The notes beneath the pieces are model-generated. The model searched no databases. It was not told where the DNA came from and saw only the letters and a program-made list of their open reading frames with translations. From the NCBI GenBank assembly GCA_033675545.1, contig JAWDGP010002420.1, forward strand, positions 434,501-498,500: DNA of 64,000 bases. The letters are read 5' to 3'. The translations under genes were made by a program, and so were the position numbers. Shown piece after piece: positions 62,350-64,000 of this stretch; position 1 is the first letter of the stretch; every line of letters starts with the position of its first letter. The DNA comes from Elysia crispata. Lineage: Eukaryota; Mollusca; Gastropoda; Plakobranchidae.

Positions 62350-62850
62350 TTTTTTTATAACGGAGAAAGACCAACGGCAAGAGGTACGGATGTCCCTCCA
62401 GGAAGAAACTCAGACCAGACCAAATATCATCGACACCGAAGTTATTTTGCGTCTATACAGCTTTTGAAGGTGTGATATTTATCCACAATGGCAAAGCTTA
62501 CATCGATCTGTGGATGAAACGGACCAACGGGCGAGCAACGAGGGGGAGAACTGCAGCTGTCCGTGTGGTTCATGGCAGATGGAAAAGTCATTTTACGACG
62601 ATCGCTTTTTTCAAATAACTGTTCAAAGAAGGTATGACTCGGCAACGTTACATTGACTTCATACAGCAGTGCTTGGAATTCAGAGCCCCTATTTCGTGAA
62701 AGACAATGTTCCGAGCAGCAATTGGCTCCATACTTTCTCCTTTCTCAATCTCTGCGAAAACGCATTGCTTTGTAGAAGGCGAAACAACGCTTGCTAAGCA
62801 AAGTGTCTTTGCCATAGCTGTTCAAAACATGCATATGCATGACCTCATTG
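62350..62850 (+). pseudogene. Broken IS630/Tc1-type DDE transposase
   Basis: The plus strand encodes 'GKAYIDLWMKRTNGRATRG' and 'AAVRVVHGRW' at about 62,490-62,580, the region around the first catalytic Asp of the DDE_3 transposase family. Downstream, in another frame, 'HTFSFLNLCENALLCRRR' (about 62,725-62,785) matches the 'YSPFLNxxENA' block that holds the last catalytic residue. The spacing between blocks is about right, but there are stops and at least two frameshifts. The minus-strand frame at 62,442-62,645 is its shadow. Confidence 0.7.
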
Positions 62851-64000
62851 AAGAACATGCAGGCTTTGTTTTTTTTTTTGACAAGACATTTTCACTCAAT
62901 AGACTCACTCGATTCTTTTCAATCAACGTTTTGAAAAAAAATCCATGTCTATCCATTAAAATATTCGAAATATGTTATTTAATTGTACTTTGTTATATCT
63001 CAAATTTGAGCTCGCAAAATGATTATTTGAAACCTCAACATGCAGTTTTGACATAACAATGAGTACAATTCAACTTGTTACCTTCACACTTGAATTTTCA
63101 TGTTCACAATTGACACATCAAATTTACATGTGTGTAACATGTTACACAAGAAATGTCAATTTGAGCCTGAAAACTATAAATACAAATACACTATTTTCAT
63201 AAAAATTTTACAATCCTAGATTGATTCAAGCCTTTTGATATACAAAATTTGCCTGTGCTCTTTATCAAGATTTAAAACTTATCGAATCTTTCATATTGGA
63301 GAGTAATAAAGGAGTTAATTTTAAAAAACCCTCACCTTTTTTTTGTTTACATTATTTTGAACGCCCATTATCATTTAAGTGCAAGTAACAATCATGTCCT
63401 CTTGCAAGACAAGCACGTTTATGCACTTTTTGTTTGCATTTACATAGCCTTTTAATGAGCGATGGAAAAGTCTGTAAATACATTGGAAAAGTACATTATT
63501 ATCTGGTTCCCTGTAATTGTGTTATAAAAAGCACCTGAAGGCTGAACCATGATATTCCTGCTAGTCAAGACGGCCAGTGCTTATTATAACAAGGTGCAAA
63601 CCCCGTCCTGTAAACAGGACCTGGTATCAATTTGCCGGGGCTGGGATGCTTGTGTGTATGAAAGAGGCTTACAAATGGTATTGATATCTCTCCTTTTACT
63701 TACATGATCCAGATATATAACTCATTCATTACCTGGGACTGGATATCTCGATAATTCTTACTCTATCTCAAAGAAAGCTAACATAAATATCAGAGTTTCT
63801 ATTTAGTATGTCTTATGACTCTTTGAAAATGACCTCAAATTATTTCGTCAGATTTAAAGTTTCTAAATTAAGGGATTCTGAATTTCAAACGCTTAAAAAA
63901 TTTTGCATGGAATACCGGAGGAGGTGTTCGGAAAATTTATTGAGGATTCATACAAGCTGAGAAACATTACTCGCGAAGAAATACACACTCAGACACACAT
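62851..64000. other. Unassigned sequence to window end
   Basis: No gene seen. A small hairpin, TCCTGT/ACAGGA, nested in CCCCG...CGGGG lies at 63,600-63,646. Confidence 0.45.

Noticed and set aside
62706..63056. 116-codon plus-strand frame
   Set aside because: It overlaps the transposase remnant in a different frame from the 'FLNLCENA' block and shows no domain of its own.
63570..63585. GACGGCCAGTG, resembling the M13 forward primer site (possible vector contamination)
   Set aside because: Only 11 bases match and the flanks do not continue the vector sequence, so it is chance.

Overview
The window is eukaryotic nuclear DNA, visibly AT-rich. It has large GT-AG introns, long microsatellites, and many decayed LINEs, small terminal-inverted-repeat elements and a Helitron. 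Three conserved animal genes can be read: a CIB1-type calcium and integrin-binding protein, the Pol III subunit RPC9/CRCP, and the ribosome-biogenesis factor KRI1. The style of LINE and transposase fragments, plus scattered TAGATCTAGATC-type and TAGGCCTA motifs, suggest a mollusc, perhaps a heterobranch gastropod. That placement is inference only.

Layout. Positions 1-7,700 hold no confident gene: one possible terminal exon (2,215-2,384), two long GA tracts, a SINE-like repeat area, and a reverse-transcriptase remnant lying between two GTA-repeat tracts (6,229-7,460). Positions 7,749-14,252 carry a seven-exon CIB gene on the plus strand. Positions 19,925-20,356 carry an intronless CRCP gene on the minus strand, convergent with CIB, with three unassigned minus-strand exon candidates upstream of it. 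Positions 23,620-46,143 carry a complete 17-exon KRI1 gene on the plus strand. Its introns contain a foldback hairpin element, pogo/Tigger-like MITEs, a ~465-bp tandem repeat and two decayed LINEs.

From 46,144 to the end the window is mostly repeat-rich and accessory. It contains a ~500-bp TTC/GAA tract; paired AAT/ATT microsatellites; a perfect 16-bp hairpin; a small two-exon gene whose intron is built of ~210-bp tandem repeats with internal palindromes and whose 3' end runs into an out-of-frame domain fragment; a LINE RT remnant; an internally deleted Helitron with a recognisable 3' terminus; the 3' end of an RTE-like LINE; and a broken IS630/Tc1-type transposase.

The three conserved genes are housekeeping genes with no obvious pathway link beyond KRI1 (40S ribosome assembly) and CRCP (Pol III, making 5S rRNA and tRNA) both serving the translation machinery. 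The most unusual region is 52,100-54,550, which looks like a collapsed copy of a larger mobile gene with a palindrome-rich repeat array.
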